DNA of 15,648 nucleotides from JAIBBG01 sp031417525 (GCA_031417525.1 JANOVT010000075.1:1-15648); one strand, 5' to 3'; shown: positions 1 to 6,974, numbered from the stretch's first letter. Numbers and translations: made by a program. Notes: generated from the sequence alone by a model not told the origin.

Positions 1-221
1 TGGGCTGTGGCGTCTTGCATGGCCACACGATCCGGAGCAAAATCGACATAACTTTTTCCTTTTTCATATGCCACATTCGCATTGCCATCCCAGAGGTGAG
101 CATATAGAATTTTTTCCGTCAGTGTGAGAGGTTTGCCGGTCACTTTTCGTGCGGCCTCTATACGTTGTGGAAAGCGGCTATAGACCGCTTTGATCATATC
201 TAAATCGAATACTTTGCTCAT
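1..221 (-). CDS. acn: Aconitate hydratase, N-terminal part (runs off the window)
   Basis: Aconitase isomerises citrate to isocitrate in the TCA cycle, in the cytoplasm, using a [4Fe-4S] cluster. Only the first 73 codons are present. The translation starts MSKVFDLDMIKAVYSRFPQR, followed by KPLTLTEKILYAHLWD and then YVDFAPDRVAMQDATAQ. The last stretch is the conserved aconitase block (DRVAMQDATAQ) that precedes the substrate-binding region, and the wording matches the Bacteroidota aconitase type. The cluster cysteines lie outside the window. The start ATG (221-219) is the first Met of the homologous region and has only a weak purine stretch (AGGGAA) upstream. The gene is divergent from the acetyltransferase at 374. 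Identification rests on sequence recognition, not a search. Confidence 0.9.
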   Translation of the reverse strand, partial: MSKVFDLDMIKAVYSRFPQRIEAARKVTGKPLTLTEKILYAHLWDGNANVAYEKGKSYVDFAPDRVAMQDATA

Positions 222-276
222 AATTTCCCTGGGTTGATTGTGGCGCGAATTTATGAAAGAATGAACCCTTTTTTTA

Positions 277-294
277 TGTGCAAAGTGTGCAAAG
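277..294. repeat. Tandem 9-bp repeat TGTGCAAAG x2
   Basis: Two perfect copies of TGTGCAAAG lie back to back in the 152-bp gap between the divergent aconitase and acetyltransferase genes. No clear TAnnTTTG box was found for either gene here. The repeat could be a protein-binding site or chance. Confidence 0.5.
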
Positions 295-373
295 TTTTCA
301 CCGCTCTAAGCGCAATATTCCCCATTTTGCAGCACTTTTCGCACCTGTGGTTAAAATTTTCGCTAAAAAAAAG

Positions 374-835
374 ATGCAGCTCATTCGCACCGATTCCGAC
401 CATTCCGATTTTTTGATTCTTGTCAAAAGTCTCGATATCTACCTTGCAAAAATGGATGGTGATGATCATACGTTTTATGCCCAATACAACAAAGTAGATA
501 AAATCAAATATGTTGTCATGGCATTTCAAAATGATCAAGCGATCGGTTGTGGTGCGATCAAAGAGTTTGATGTCGAAAACATGGAAGTGAAACGCATGTA
601 CACTTCACCGGAATTTCGTGGGCGTGGCATTGCTTCTGCCATTTTATCTGAACTTGAAAAATGGACGCTTGAACTTGGATTTCAAAAATGTATTCTCGAA
701 ACAGGAATCAAACAAGTGGAAGCGATCGAACTCTACAACAAGAACGGATATCAGTTGATGGCTAATTATGGGCAGTATGAAGGGGTGGAGAATAGTCTGT
801 GTTTTGAAAAAGAATTGCAGAATCAGTTGAGGTAA
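374..835 (+). CDS. GNAT-family N-acetyltransferase
   Basis: A 153-residue single-domain protein of the Gcn5-related acetyltransferase fold, expected to move an acetyl group from acetyl-CoA to an amine; the substrate cannot be told. The acetyl-CoA pyrophosphate loop (motif A, R/QxxGxG/A) is R82-G-R-G-I-A87, preceded by KRMYTSPEF and followed by the helix SAILSELEKWTLELGF. Motif B is seen as EAIELYNKNGY (117-126). The reading frame is open upstream to a GTG at 278, but that extension (32 residues, RSKRN..HFAALFAP) has no GNAT character. The ATG at 374 gives a usual GNAT length and N-terminus, so it is chosen. The 3' end overlaps the convergent HTH gene by 13 bp. Confidence 0.85.
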   Translation: MQLIRTDSDHSDFLILVKSLDIYLAKMDGDDHTFYAQYNKVDKIKYVVMAFQNDQAIGCGAIKEFDVENMEVKRMYTSPEFRGRGIASAILSELEKWTLELGFQKCILETGIKQVEAIELYNKNGYQLMANYGQYEGVENSLCFEKELQNQLR

Positions 836-1350
836 TCCGCAAGTATTTTCATTTCTCCTTCCAGACCAGCGATTCTCATTCTCAACTTGATGTATTTTTT
901 CATTTTTAATTTGGTTACAATGCGCTGATTGTACGCACGTAAAAGCATGATAACACTTTCCTGAATTTTACCGTCTACTTCAGGATCAACAGGGCTTATA
1001 TAAACAAGAATCCGCAAAGCATTTCGTGCTTGAAGTAATTTAAATTCTATCAATTCAAATTCTCTTATGAGTTTGAGTCTCAGGTTTTTTTTGCGTTCAT
1101 GCTCCCGATTGATAGAAAGTAGCAGCTCCGGTTCAGGAAGCAAATCTGAAGATTTTTCCAATTCAACCTTTTGAAGCGTTTCCTCCACATTCACAAATAA
1201 TTTTTCCAATCTAGTCAGAGTTTCTCTGGTGAAGTTTCTCGAGCCAAGTTCAAAATGCGTTAGTGCACTTTTAGAAACAAGAAGAAAAGTTGCCAGATCT
1301 TTTTGACGAGCATTGAGAAGTTCTCTCAAATTGTGAATGCCAATAGACAT
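823..1350 (-). CDS. Small HTH (XRE-like) transcriptional regulator
   Basis: A 175-residue cytoplasmic protein. Residues 6-52 look like a Cro/C1-type helix-turn-helix: NLRELLNARQKDLATFL, then the recognition-helix region VSKSALTHFELGSRNFTRET, then a helix LTRLEKLF. The remaining ~120 residues are rich in Lys, Arg, Glu and Leu and look all-helical, possibly coiled coil (ERKKNLRLKLIREFELIEF), which would suit dimerisation; this part is not recognised as a known domain. The TGA stop lies inside the end of the acetyltransferase gene (13-bp convergent overlap). The upstream region holds a TAnnTTTG -7 box with two near-palindromes GTTACAGTGTAAC and ATCACAGTGTAAT around it, which suggests self-repression. 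No ligand domain is visible, so the signal it answers to is unknown. Confidence 0.7.
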   Translation of the reverse strand: MSIGIHNLRELLNARQKDLATFLLVSKSALTHFELGSRNFTRETLTRLEKLFVNVEETLQKVELEKSSDLLPEPELLLSINREHERKKNLRLKLIREFELIEFKLLQARNALRILVYISPVDPEVDGKIQESVIMLLRAYNQRIVTKLKMKKYIKLRMRIAGLEGEMKILADYLN

Positions 1351-1397
1351 ATGTGATTCTTTTGTTTTGTAATCCCAAGCTTTAATTTGTTTTCTTG

Positions 1398-1410
1398 GTT
1401 ACAGTGTAAC
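1398..1410. promoter_or_regulatory. Candidate operator O1, palindrome GTTACAGTGTAAC
   Basis: A perfect 6+6 inverted repeat around one base (GTTACA-G-TGTAAC), starting 2 bp downstream (in the direction of transcription) of the -7 box of the HTH gene, so it would cover the predicted transcription start. The core ACAGTGTAA recurs 37 bp away at 1438-1446. Binding by the HTH protein is inferred from position. Confidence 0.6.
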
Positions 1411-1412
1411 TC

Positions 1413-1420
1413 CAAAAATA
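1413..1420 (-). promoter_or_regulatory. -7 box TATTTTTG of the HTH regulator gene
   Basis: On the minus strand this is TATTTTTG, a match to the Bacteroidota -7 consensus TAnnTTTG, about 63 nt before the ATG at 1350. No TTG is found at the usual -33 distance; a GTG (1439-1437) with a 16-bp spacer is the nearest, and it lies inside operator O2. The box is bracketed by the two candidate operators. Confidence 0.5.
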
Positions 1421-1434
1421 TTTTTATTTTTGAG

Positions 1435-1447
1435 ATCACAGTGTAAT
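1435..1447. promoter_or_regulatory. Candidate operator O2, near-palindrome ATCACAGTGTAAT
   Basis: Second copy of the O1 motif, sharing ACAGTGTAA exactly, with 5 of 6 paired positions across the centre. It lies where the -33 element of the HTH promoter would be. Centre-to-centre distance to O1 is 37 bp, about 3.5 helical turns. A third half-site, GTTACA, occurs at 1472-1477. Confidence 0.5.
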
Positions 1448-1619
1448 TCGAAATGGTTTTTTGGGTTCCGGGTTACAATTTTATCATCTGGATTTTCAGA
1501 TTGATGTATCGCTCAATTCCTCTGAATTTTTTCGGCGAATCTCAAATTTTTTCAAAAAAGGGTGCAAAGAAAATTTTGAATCACTGGAAATTCTGCGTTT
1601 CCATTTTTCTAAATCAATT

Positions 1620-4463
1620 TCACTTTTGAAGTAAAATTTTGCTGATGGATGTTTTATCACCTTGTTGCAACCGCAAAAAATAAATCCCATCCGAATATTC
1701 TCTCAAATCAAATTGATTATTCTGATTATTTAATGACTGCTGCATTAAGATTTTTCCTGAACAATCCATAATAGTTGCGTAAGAATTATTTGGGCATGTC
1801 ACATTCACCATTCCATTTGTGAAACTTGGGAAAATTCGCATGGCTTCATTCAATTCATCCACCCCAATACAAATCTCTACTGTGATCTCATCAGTTGCAC
1901 TTGCATTGGTACAACCACCCGCATCTTCGTATGTGTAGGTGATGATGTAAGTTCCTTCTCCTGTGGCCGAAGGATCAAACTGATTGGCATTCACTCCTGT
2001 TCCACTGAATTGTCCACCAAATGGTGAACCGCCGGTGAGATAAAAACTCCCGGCATTGTTGCAGACAACTGTGCTATCAAGTTCTAATGATACGGTCTGG
2101 CTTTGATAAACTTCTACCTGCACACTTGTCGTAATCAATGTACACGAACCTGACTGATTTGTCACCGAACAATAGTATTCTCCTGAATCTGTCACTGTGA
2201 TACTTTGTGATTCTTCACCGCTGCTCCATTCGTAATAATAGCCTTCGCTTGCTGTCAACACTACGTCTTCTCCGCTGCAAAATGCGAGCGCTCCGTCTGC
2301 AGTTACAAATGCAGAATTATTGAGGACAACTGATACATTGTTTGTACTTGAATTCAAAGACGAAAAATCAATGGCGCCATCATTATTGAAGTCAGCGGTC
2401 AGTACATCGATTGGTCGACGGTCAACTTCGTAACTCACTGCCGGTGCAAAATTGCCATTGCCATCCCCGAAAAAAACACCCACGGCATTCGACTGATAAA
2501 ATGCACAGATAAAATCTTCATGACCATCATTGTTTATATCCGCATGAGTTCCTCTTGTTGGATTAGAACCGGCTGGTGTATCAAACTCTACCAACGCATC
2601 AAAGGTCTGATCATTATTTCCTGCAAACATGTAGAGTTTGTTTGCATTGGGACAAATCACCAACAGATCATTTGCTCCATCTTCATTCGCATCAAATGCA
2701 GCAAGTCCTTCTGGCGCACCTGCAGCGGCAAGGATGAGTGGACCACTCAAATCTTGCGTGGCTGTGCCGAAATAGACAAACACCTGATCGGAGGAATTAC
2801 TGCAGATGACAAGGTCTTCATAGCTGTCATTGTTAAGATGTGAAGCTAAAATTGTGCGAGCATATTGCATCCCGTCTTCATAGATATCAGGTGCCGAAAA
2901 GTTTCCGGTTCCATCACCATAAACAATAACAACATTATCTGCAGCGACGCGTGAACCGGCAAGATCCGCATTGCCATCTCCATTAAAGTCACCAGAGCAG
3001 ATTGTTCGGTTTCCACCGGCACCAACATTTGCGCTTTCGAAAGTTATAAACGGGTCGAATGTTCCATCTCCATTGCCAAAATGAATACTGAATCCGGATG
3101 CGGAATGAATGGCCACATCCATGTTCAGGTCTTCATTAAAATCGTCGGTGATACATTCTTCTGCGTTGCCAATAGTCGAAAAGTATTGCGTGTCTTCAAA
3201 TGTTCCATCGCCATTGTTCTTACTGTATGCCAGATTTGATGGAGCATTACGATTAGTTGCAATGATGTCTGCATCTCCGTCATTGTCAAAGTCCGAAGAA
3301 CAAAATCCTGCAGCACCATATCCGGCGAGGAGGGCGAGAGATCCAAAACGACCATCACCATTGCCTTTGAGAAAGGCAAAATTGTAAAAAAATCCGTTCG
3401 CTACTACCAAATCCGGAATGCCATCTTCGTCAAAATCGCCGGATGCTAATTCTTCCGATTGATTGCCCGATGAAAAAAATGAATTGCCTTGAGATGGAAA
3501 TGTGCCATCTCCATTGTTGAGATTGATGGTAACTCCGCCACCTGACTGATTGGCCCAAGCCACATCGTTATCGTTGTCATTGTCCCAGTCACCGGTCGCA
3601 AAACCCTGACAATAGCTTCCCATAAATACATCCGGCAACGAAGTGAAGTTTGCTGTGCCATCGTTTTCCAGTACATACATGACGGTCAATCCTCCAACAA
3701 GAATATCATTGTCGTTGTCTCCATCGATGTCATCGATTTCAATGGTGCCATATCCTGAACCAACTGGCGTGCCTGCATGTTGAATGATTTCGGTAAAAGT
3801 TCCATCACCATTTGATAAGTATATTCCGATGTCTTCGAGCACTGAAGATGACACGACAATATCCATGTTGCCGTCACCATTGAGATTTCCGACTTTCACA
3901 TTGATGGGAGTGTCGAGCACATTGAGTGAGATGGAGGATATTGGTATTCCAGCGTTATCCGTATCCATAATGTACACCACGTCTGCACCCTGGTCATTGA
4001 AGACAATATCCGATCCTCCATTGCCCAAAACATTGCCTGTTGACATTTCTGACATCTGATCGTTTTGCAAAACGACTCCGAGATAGCCAGCCCATTCGAA
4101 CGTACCATCGTTCAGATTTCTGCCAGCTACGCAATTTCCAAAACCATAAGAATAAAAATCAAGATCACCGTCGTTGTCGAAGTCAACAAATTCGATATCC
4201 CAATTTGTACCTGGAAGAGAAGTGTAATATGGCTCAAATGTTCCATCACCGTTTCCGATATGTATGGAAGTCTCGCTGCCGCCAGCAACGACTACATCCA
4301 GATGACCATCGTTGTTGACATCGAGTACGCCAAGGTCCATACAAAGACCGGGGGTTTCGTAGCGGTTGTCATTGGCAGGGTCGAAGCAAAGGTTTTGAGA
4401 ATTCGCGTGGATGCTAAAGATCAAAAAAGCAAAGGCGCCAAGGCAAGTGTATAGTGATTTCAT
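1620..4463 (-). CDS. Secreted FG-GAP/VCBS-repeat protein with T9SS sorting domain
   Basis: A 947-residue exported protein. It has a signal peptide (1-22, ending HANSQ), then 14 FG-GAP/VCBS repeats, each with an Asp/Asn-rich calcium-type loop such as DVNNDGHLD, DFDNDGDLD or DFNGDGNAD and a following NGDGTF-type turn. The loops start at residues 48, 94, 144, 193, 245, 292, 343, 391, 441, 492, 542, 591, 642 and 691, a period of 46-52. Next come an Ig/PKD-like domain (about 725-785, W-S-S-G, DSGEYYCSV), a GGQFSGTGV/GTYIITYTY Bacteroidota repeat domain (about 797-865), and a type A T9SS C-terminal sorting domain (about 870-947: IFPSFTNGMVNV, YSDGIYFLRLQQG, SKILLQK). The repeats of this family form beta-propellers and bind Ca2+. 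Expected to be surface-attached or secreted; the ligand is unknown. No Shine-Dalgarno is seen. A CATCTTTG (4493-4486) one mismatch from the -7 box lies about 20 nt upstream. Confidence 0.9.
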   Translation of the reverse strand: MKSLYTCLGAFAFLIFSIHANSQNLCFDPANDNRYETPGLCMDLGVLDVNNDGHLDVVVAGGSETSIHIGNGDGTFEPYYTSLPGTNWDIEFVDFDNDGDLDFYSYGFGNCVAGRNLNDGTFEWAGYLGVVLQNDQMSEMSTGNVLGNGGSDIVFNDQGADVVYIMDTDNAGIPISSISLNVLDTPINVKVGNLNGDGNMDIVVSSSVLEDIGIYLSNGDGTFTEIIQHAGTPVGSGYGTIEIDDIDGDNDNDILVGGLTVMYVLENDGTANFTSLPDVFMGSYCQGFATGDWDNDNDNDVAWANQSGGGVTINLNNGDGTFPSQGNSFFSSGNQSEELASGDFDEDGIPDLVVANGFFYNFAFLKGNGDGRFGSLALLAGYGAAGFCSSDFDNDGDADIIATNRNAPSNLAYSKNNGDGTFEDTQYFSTIGNAEECITDDFNEDLNMDVAIHSASGFSIHFGNGDGTFDPFITFESANVGAGGNRTICSGDFNGDGNADLAGSRVAADNVVIVYGDGTGNFSAPDIYEDGMQYARTILASHLNNDSYEDLVICSNSSDQVFVYFGTATQDLSGPLILAAAGAPEGLAAFDANEDGANDLLVICPNANKLYMFAGNNDQTFDALVEFDTPAGSNPTRGTHADINNDGHEDFICAFYQSNAVGVFFGDGNGNFAPAVSYEVDRRPIDVLTADFNNDGAIDFSSLNSSTNNVSVVLNNSAFVTADGALAFCSGEDVVLTASEGYYYEWSSGEESQSITVTDSGEYYCSVTNQSGSCTLITTSVQVEVYQSQTVSLELDSTVVCNNAGSFYLTGGSPFGGQFSGTGVNANQFDPSATGEGTYIITYTYEDAGGCTNASATDEITVEICIGVDELNEAMRIFPSFTNGMVNVTCPNNSYATIMDCSGKILMQQSLNNQNNQFDLREYSDGIYFLRLQQGDKTSISKILLQK

Positions 4464-4603
4464 TCGGAATGAGTTTTAGTTGAAGCAAAGATGGGGAAAA
4501 CATTAATTTGACGAATATGTTGTTCCGATTTGATCTCGAAAGCTATCAGTTCATCTTTCAGCTCACGCTTAAGAGTTTGTCAAAAATGTAACATCGTGTA
4601 AAG

Positions 4604-4630
4604 TTTGACGTTCTTTATGCTGTAATTTTG
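4604..4630 (+). promoter_or_regulatory. Candidate promoter TTTG-N15-TAATTTTG for the leader ORF and dGTPase
   Basis: TAATTTTG (4623-4630) is a full match to the TAnnTTTG -7 box; TTTG at 4604-4607 is a possible -33 box with a spacer a few bases short of usual. Transcription would start near 4637, only about 15 nt before the ATG at 4653, so the leader ORF would be the first to be translated. The other bases between the VCBS gene and this promoter (4464-4603) show nothing clear. Confidence 0.5.
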
Positions 4631-4652
4631 TCTAAACGCAAAATTCAATACT

Positions 4653-4799
4653 ATGAGTGAACAAAAACCAAAAGGAGTTCCCCCAATTCAAGAGGCTCGA
4701 AAAGCTGCTGTGCGTTACATTGAACTTGCGAAAAAAATCAATATCCAATGTCCGCCGAAAGTCTCTACCCACCAAGTCACCAGACCCGCAGGTTCATAG
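4653..4799 (+). CDS. 48-residue leader ORF overlapping the dGTPase start
   Basis: The translation starts MSEQKPKGVPPIQEARKAAV, continues RYIELAKKINIQ and ends at TAG 4797-4799, 52 bp inside the dGTPase gene (another frame). Residues 11-30 look like an amphipathic helix. It begins right after a good -7 box, which supports translation. An A7 run (4731-4737, read as two Lys codons AAA AAA) lies 10 bp before the dGTPase ATG. A -1 slip there would join the first ~27 codons of this ORF to the dGTPase in one protein, because the dGTPase frame is open from 4724. So this may be a separate small protein or leader peptide, the true N-terminus of the dGTPase reached by frameshift, or the result of a one-base indel in the A-run. 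The sequence alone does not decide. I do not recognise the peptide. Confidence 0.45.
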   Translation: MSEQKPKGVPPIQEARKAAVRYIELAKKINIQCPPKVSTHQVTRPAGS

Positions 4800-6115
4800 A
4801 ATCTCCTAGTGAGAGATTGCAAAAGGAAGATTATCGATTACCTTGGCGGGTAGATTATGCCAGAGTATTACATTCTGCTTGCTTTCGAAGACTTCAAGGC
4901 AAAAACCAACTGCTTCCATCGACAGACTCTGACTTTTTCAGGAATCGATTGACTCATTCTTTGGAAGTTGCACAGATTTCACATTCAATAGCTGTTCGAA
5001 TAAATGAAGATTTTATAAAAGATCCGGAATTGAAATTGAATGTGGATTTGTGTCAAGTATCCGCATTGTGTCACGACTTGGGTCACCCTCCATTCGGACA
5101 TCAAGGAGAACATGCGTTGAACGTTAAGATGAAGGATCACGGTGGTTTTGAAGGTAATGCTCAAACTTTTCGTATAATCTCAAAGCTAGAAAAAAAATTT
5201 CAAGATAACTTTGAGGGTAAAGATGCTGATAGGTTTGGGCTTAATTTGACGTACAGAACTTTGGCATCTGTTGTCAAATATGATGATGTGATTCCAGAAA
5301 TTTTATCAGAGCAAACGAAGTACAAGGGCATCTACTCTTGCGATGACCATATCCGAAGCCAAATTAAAGAAGTGCTCGATATAAAAGGTGATCGACTATA
5401 TACAATTGAGACGCAAATCATGGATATTGCTGATGATATAGCGTATTCAACATATGATTTGGAGGATGCATTCAAGGGGGGCTTTTTAAGCCCCATGTCT
5501 GTTTGTTTTCCATCAAATGAAGTTCTACAGAATATTTGTGTTGAACTGAGTAAGATTACCGGCACTTCATTCGGTTACGCGAATTACGCGCAAATAGTTC
5601 AGGAATTATTCGGTGATATTTTACCTTCTGGTCCGAGCAGTAGTTTGTTCGAAGATGTGCAAGAGGCTTATACCACGGCAAAATTTGTAAAGGAAAATAG
5701 TTACTATCGCACAAAAATGACGTCATATTTTGTTGGACTTTTCATCCGTGGTATCTCCTTGGAATATTTTGATCAGGAGCGCCCATGGCTCTCCAAGATT
5801 CGGATCGATCCCGACACGAAACTCAAAATAGAACTTCTAAAAAAGGTAACACTTTACTCGATTATTGACTCTCCAAAAATGAAGGCAAGAAATTTTCAAG
5901 CGGAGCATATGGTGTTCTCCATGTTCGATTCAATTATTGACCGGCCAAGCCTCATGCCTATTGACATTTTTGAAATTCATGATGCTGTAGATGAAAAACT
6001 TAAGCCAAGAATTGTCTGTGATTTTATTGCTGGAATGACGGATAAGTATGCGTTTGAATTTTATCGCCGACTTTATCATCCTAGTAATAAAAGTTTTTTT
6101 GAACCGCATTGGTAG
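4748..6115 (+). CDS. dgt: dGTP triphosphohydrolase-like HD-domain hydrolase
   Basis: A 455-residue cytoplasmic protein. Enzymes of this family cut dGTP (some also other dNTPs) to the nucleoside and triphosphate. The family signature is seen in order: DYARVLHSACFRRLQGKNQ (36-54), FFRNRLTHSLEVAQI (63-77, metal ligand H70), the HD pair in ALCHDLGHPPFGHQGE (H109-D110), GGFEGNAQTFR (132-142), and MDIADDIAYSTYDLEDA (225-241) with the last metal-ligand Asp (D229 or D230). All catalytic residues are present. The C-terminal ~200 residues are mostly helical and not further assigned. The ATG at 4748 is the only Met before the conserved region, and the frame has a stop at 4721. It is convergent with rimM (27-bp gap). 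It differs from the usual Bacteroidota housekeeping form I recall (VDYDRIIFSSAFRSLQ). The FFRNRLTHSLEVAQI form may be an accessory, possibly anti-phage, dGTPase; that is inference. Confidence 0.88.
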   Translation: MSAESLYPPSHQTRRFIESPSERLQKEDYRLPWRVDYARVLHSACFRRLQGKNQLLPSTDSDFFRNRLTHSLEVAQISHSIAVRINEDFIKDPELKLNVDLCQVSALCHDLGHPPFGHQGEHALNVKMKDHGGFEGNAQTFRIISKLEKKFQDNFEGKDADRFGLNLTYRTLASVVKYDDVIPEILSEQTKYKGIYSCDDHIRSQIKEVLDIKGDRLYTIETQIMDIADDIAYSTYDLEDAFKGGFLSPMSVCFPSNEVLQNICVELSKITGTSFGYANYAQIVQELFGDILPSGPSSSLFEDVQEAYTTAKFVKENSYYRTKMTSYFVGLFIRGISLEYFDQERPWLSKIRIDPDTKLKIELLKKVTLYSIIDSPKMKARNFQAEHMVFSMFDSIIDRPSLMPIDIFEIHDAVDEKLKPRIVCDFIAGMTDKYAFEFYRRLYHPSNKSFFEPHW

Positions 6116-6142
6116 CCGAATTGGCTAAGGCAAGGAAGGTCT

Positions 6143-6694
6143 TTACATCCCCAGATAAAAATCAATCAACCCCTCCGGTGCACTGATCTGCACTTCTTTT
6201 TTCCGGCGATCTACTTTCTTGAAAAACTCTTCATTTAAAGGAATAAGCACTTCTTTTTTTCCTGCCTGAATGACAAGCAACGGATTGTTGTTGTGTTCTT
6301 CGATTCGTGCAACTGTGCCCACCAATCCTTTGACTTCATCTACCACCTTAAAACCTTTGATGGCGCGCAGGGCTTCTTTTTCCTGATCGTCGGCACTCAT
6401 GTCTTCCGGATGAATATAGATGCCACATTTCACCAGGTTTTTTGCCTGCTCTTCATTGTCAATTCCTTCAATTTTGACTTTGGTCGTTGTGTTCGTTTTG
6501 TATTCAATCAGCGAAATCACAAAAGGAATCAGCTCACCGTTGATCTCCACAAAAATATTTTCAAGGTTTACGTAATCCTTTACGTTCGCCGTATTCAGCG
6601 TGGCTGTCAGTTCGCCTTTGTAGCCGTGAAGCCTTGGGAAATAACCGAGGTTGTAAAGGGCGGATTTTTCAGGTGTTGTTGGGGTTGTAGTCAT
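6143..6694 (-). CDS. rimM: Ribosome maturation factor RimM
   Basis: A 183-residue protein that assists late assembly of the 30S head near uS19 and helix 33 of 16S rRNA. The N-terminal RimM beta-barrel covers about residues 13-95 (LGYFPRLHGYKGELTA, with the usual G-x-H-G-x-x-G turn seen as RLHGYKG) and the PRC-barrel about 108-180 (LRAIKGFKVVD, GTVARIEEHNNNPLLVI, KEVLIPLNEEFFKKVD, ISAPEGLIDFYLG). A TTG at 6697 immediately precedes the ATG at 6694; ATG is chosen. Four heptamer repeats (6698-6732) start 3 bp upstream of the ATG. It follows rpsP in the same direction, the usual order, but with an unusually long gap. No TAnnTTTG promoter was found just upstream. trmD, usually next, is absent: the convergent dgt gene follows. 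Confidence 0.93.
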   Translation of the reverse strand: MTTTPTTPEKSALYNLGYFPRLHGYKGELTATLNTANVKDYVNLENIFVEINGELIPFVISLIEYKTNTTTKVKIEGIDNEEQAKNLVKCGIYIHPEDMSADDQEKEALRAIKGFKVVDEVKGLVGTVARIEEHNNNPLLVIQAGKKEVLIPLNEEFFKKVDRRKKEVQISAPEGLIDFYLGM

Positions 6695-6697
6695 CAA

Positions 6698-6732
6698 AGT
6701 TCAGAGTTCAGAGTTCGGAGTTCAGAGTTGGC
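6698..6732. repeat. Heptamer tandem repeat AGTTCAG, 4 copies plus a degenerate fifth
   Basis: Units: AGTTCAG, AGTTCAG, AGTTCGG, AGTTCAG, then AGTTGGC, directly upstream of the rimM start (in the 5' leader on the minus strand). A change in copy number would change leader length, not the reading frame. Similar AACTCTG/AACTCCG heptamer runs are, from memory, common between genes in Bacteroidota. Confidence 0.85.
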
Positions 6733-6838
6733 GGAGTTATCTATTTGATCAACCTTCGCCTTTTCACTCTTACATCATTCCGTAAAACGGGTTGTTATTT
6801 ATGGTTTTTATTCTCATTCGAAGGTAAAGAATTCTATT

Positions 6839-6974
6839 GGTTCCTGGTTTCTTGTTTCAAGTTGGTGAAAATTTGATTGCGTTCGAAGTGAGCTTTTTTT
6901 CCTCTACGGCTTTTCTGTAGTCGATTCGCTCAAAACCTCACTTTCGCGCAACTTGGAACCAAAAACATGGAACC
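6839..6974. repeat. Long imperfect inverted repeat in the rpsP-rimM gap
   Basis: Outer arms of 26 bp: 6839-6864 (GGTTCCTGGTTTCTTGTTTC and six more bases) and 6949-6974; the reverse complement of one matches the other at 21 of 26 positions. Nested inside are TGCGTTCGAAGTGAG (6878-6892) against CTCACTTTCGCGCA (6937-6950) and CTAC/GTAG (6904-6907/6917-6920). The RNA could fold into a branched hairpin of about 136 nt. No ORF or transposase lies in it. Confidence 0.6.

Noticed and set aside
278..373. N-terminal extension of the acetyltransferase from GTG 278
   Set aside because: The 32 extra residues show no GNAT features, and the ATG at 374 gives the normal domain start.
912..920. Further GGTTACA copy as an operator of the HTH regulator
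   Set aside because: It is a single half-site within the coding region of the regulator and lacks the TGTAAC partner.
1496..1690. 64-codon minus-strand ORF crossing the end of the VCBS-repeat gene
   Set aside because: Its start lies inside the T9SS tail in another frame, there is no promoter or ribosome site, and the peptide resembles nothing known. A gene cannot be excluded but is not supported.
6698..6732. CRISPR array
   Set aside because: The repeats are only 7 bp, have no spacers, and no cas gene is present. No CRISPR was seen elsewhere in the window.
6293..6748. 151-codon plus-strand ORF opposite rimM
   Set aside because: Mirror of rimM; composition is Phe/Cys-rich and its end runs through the heptamer repeat.
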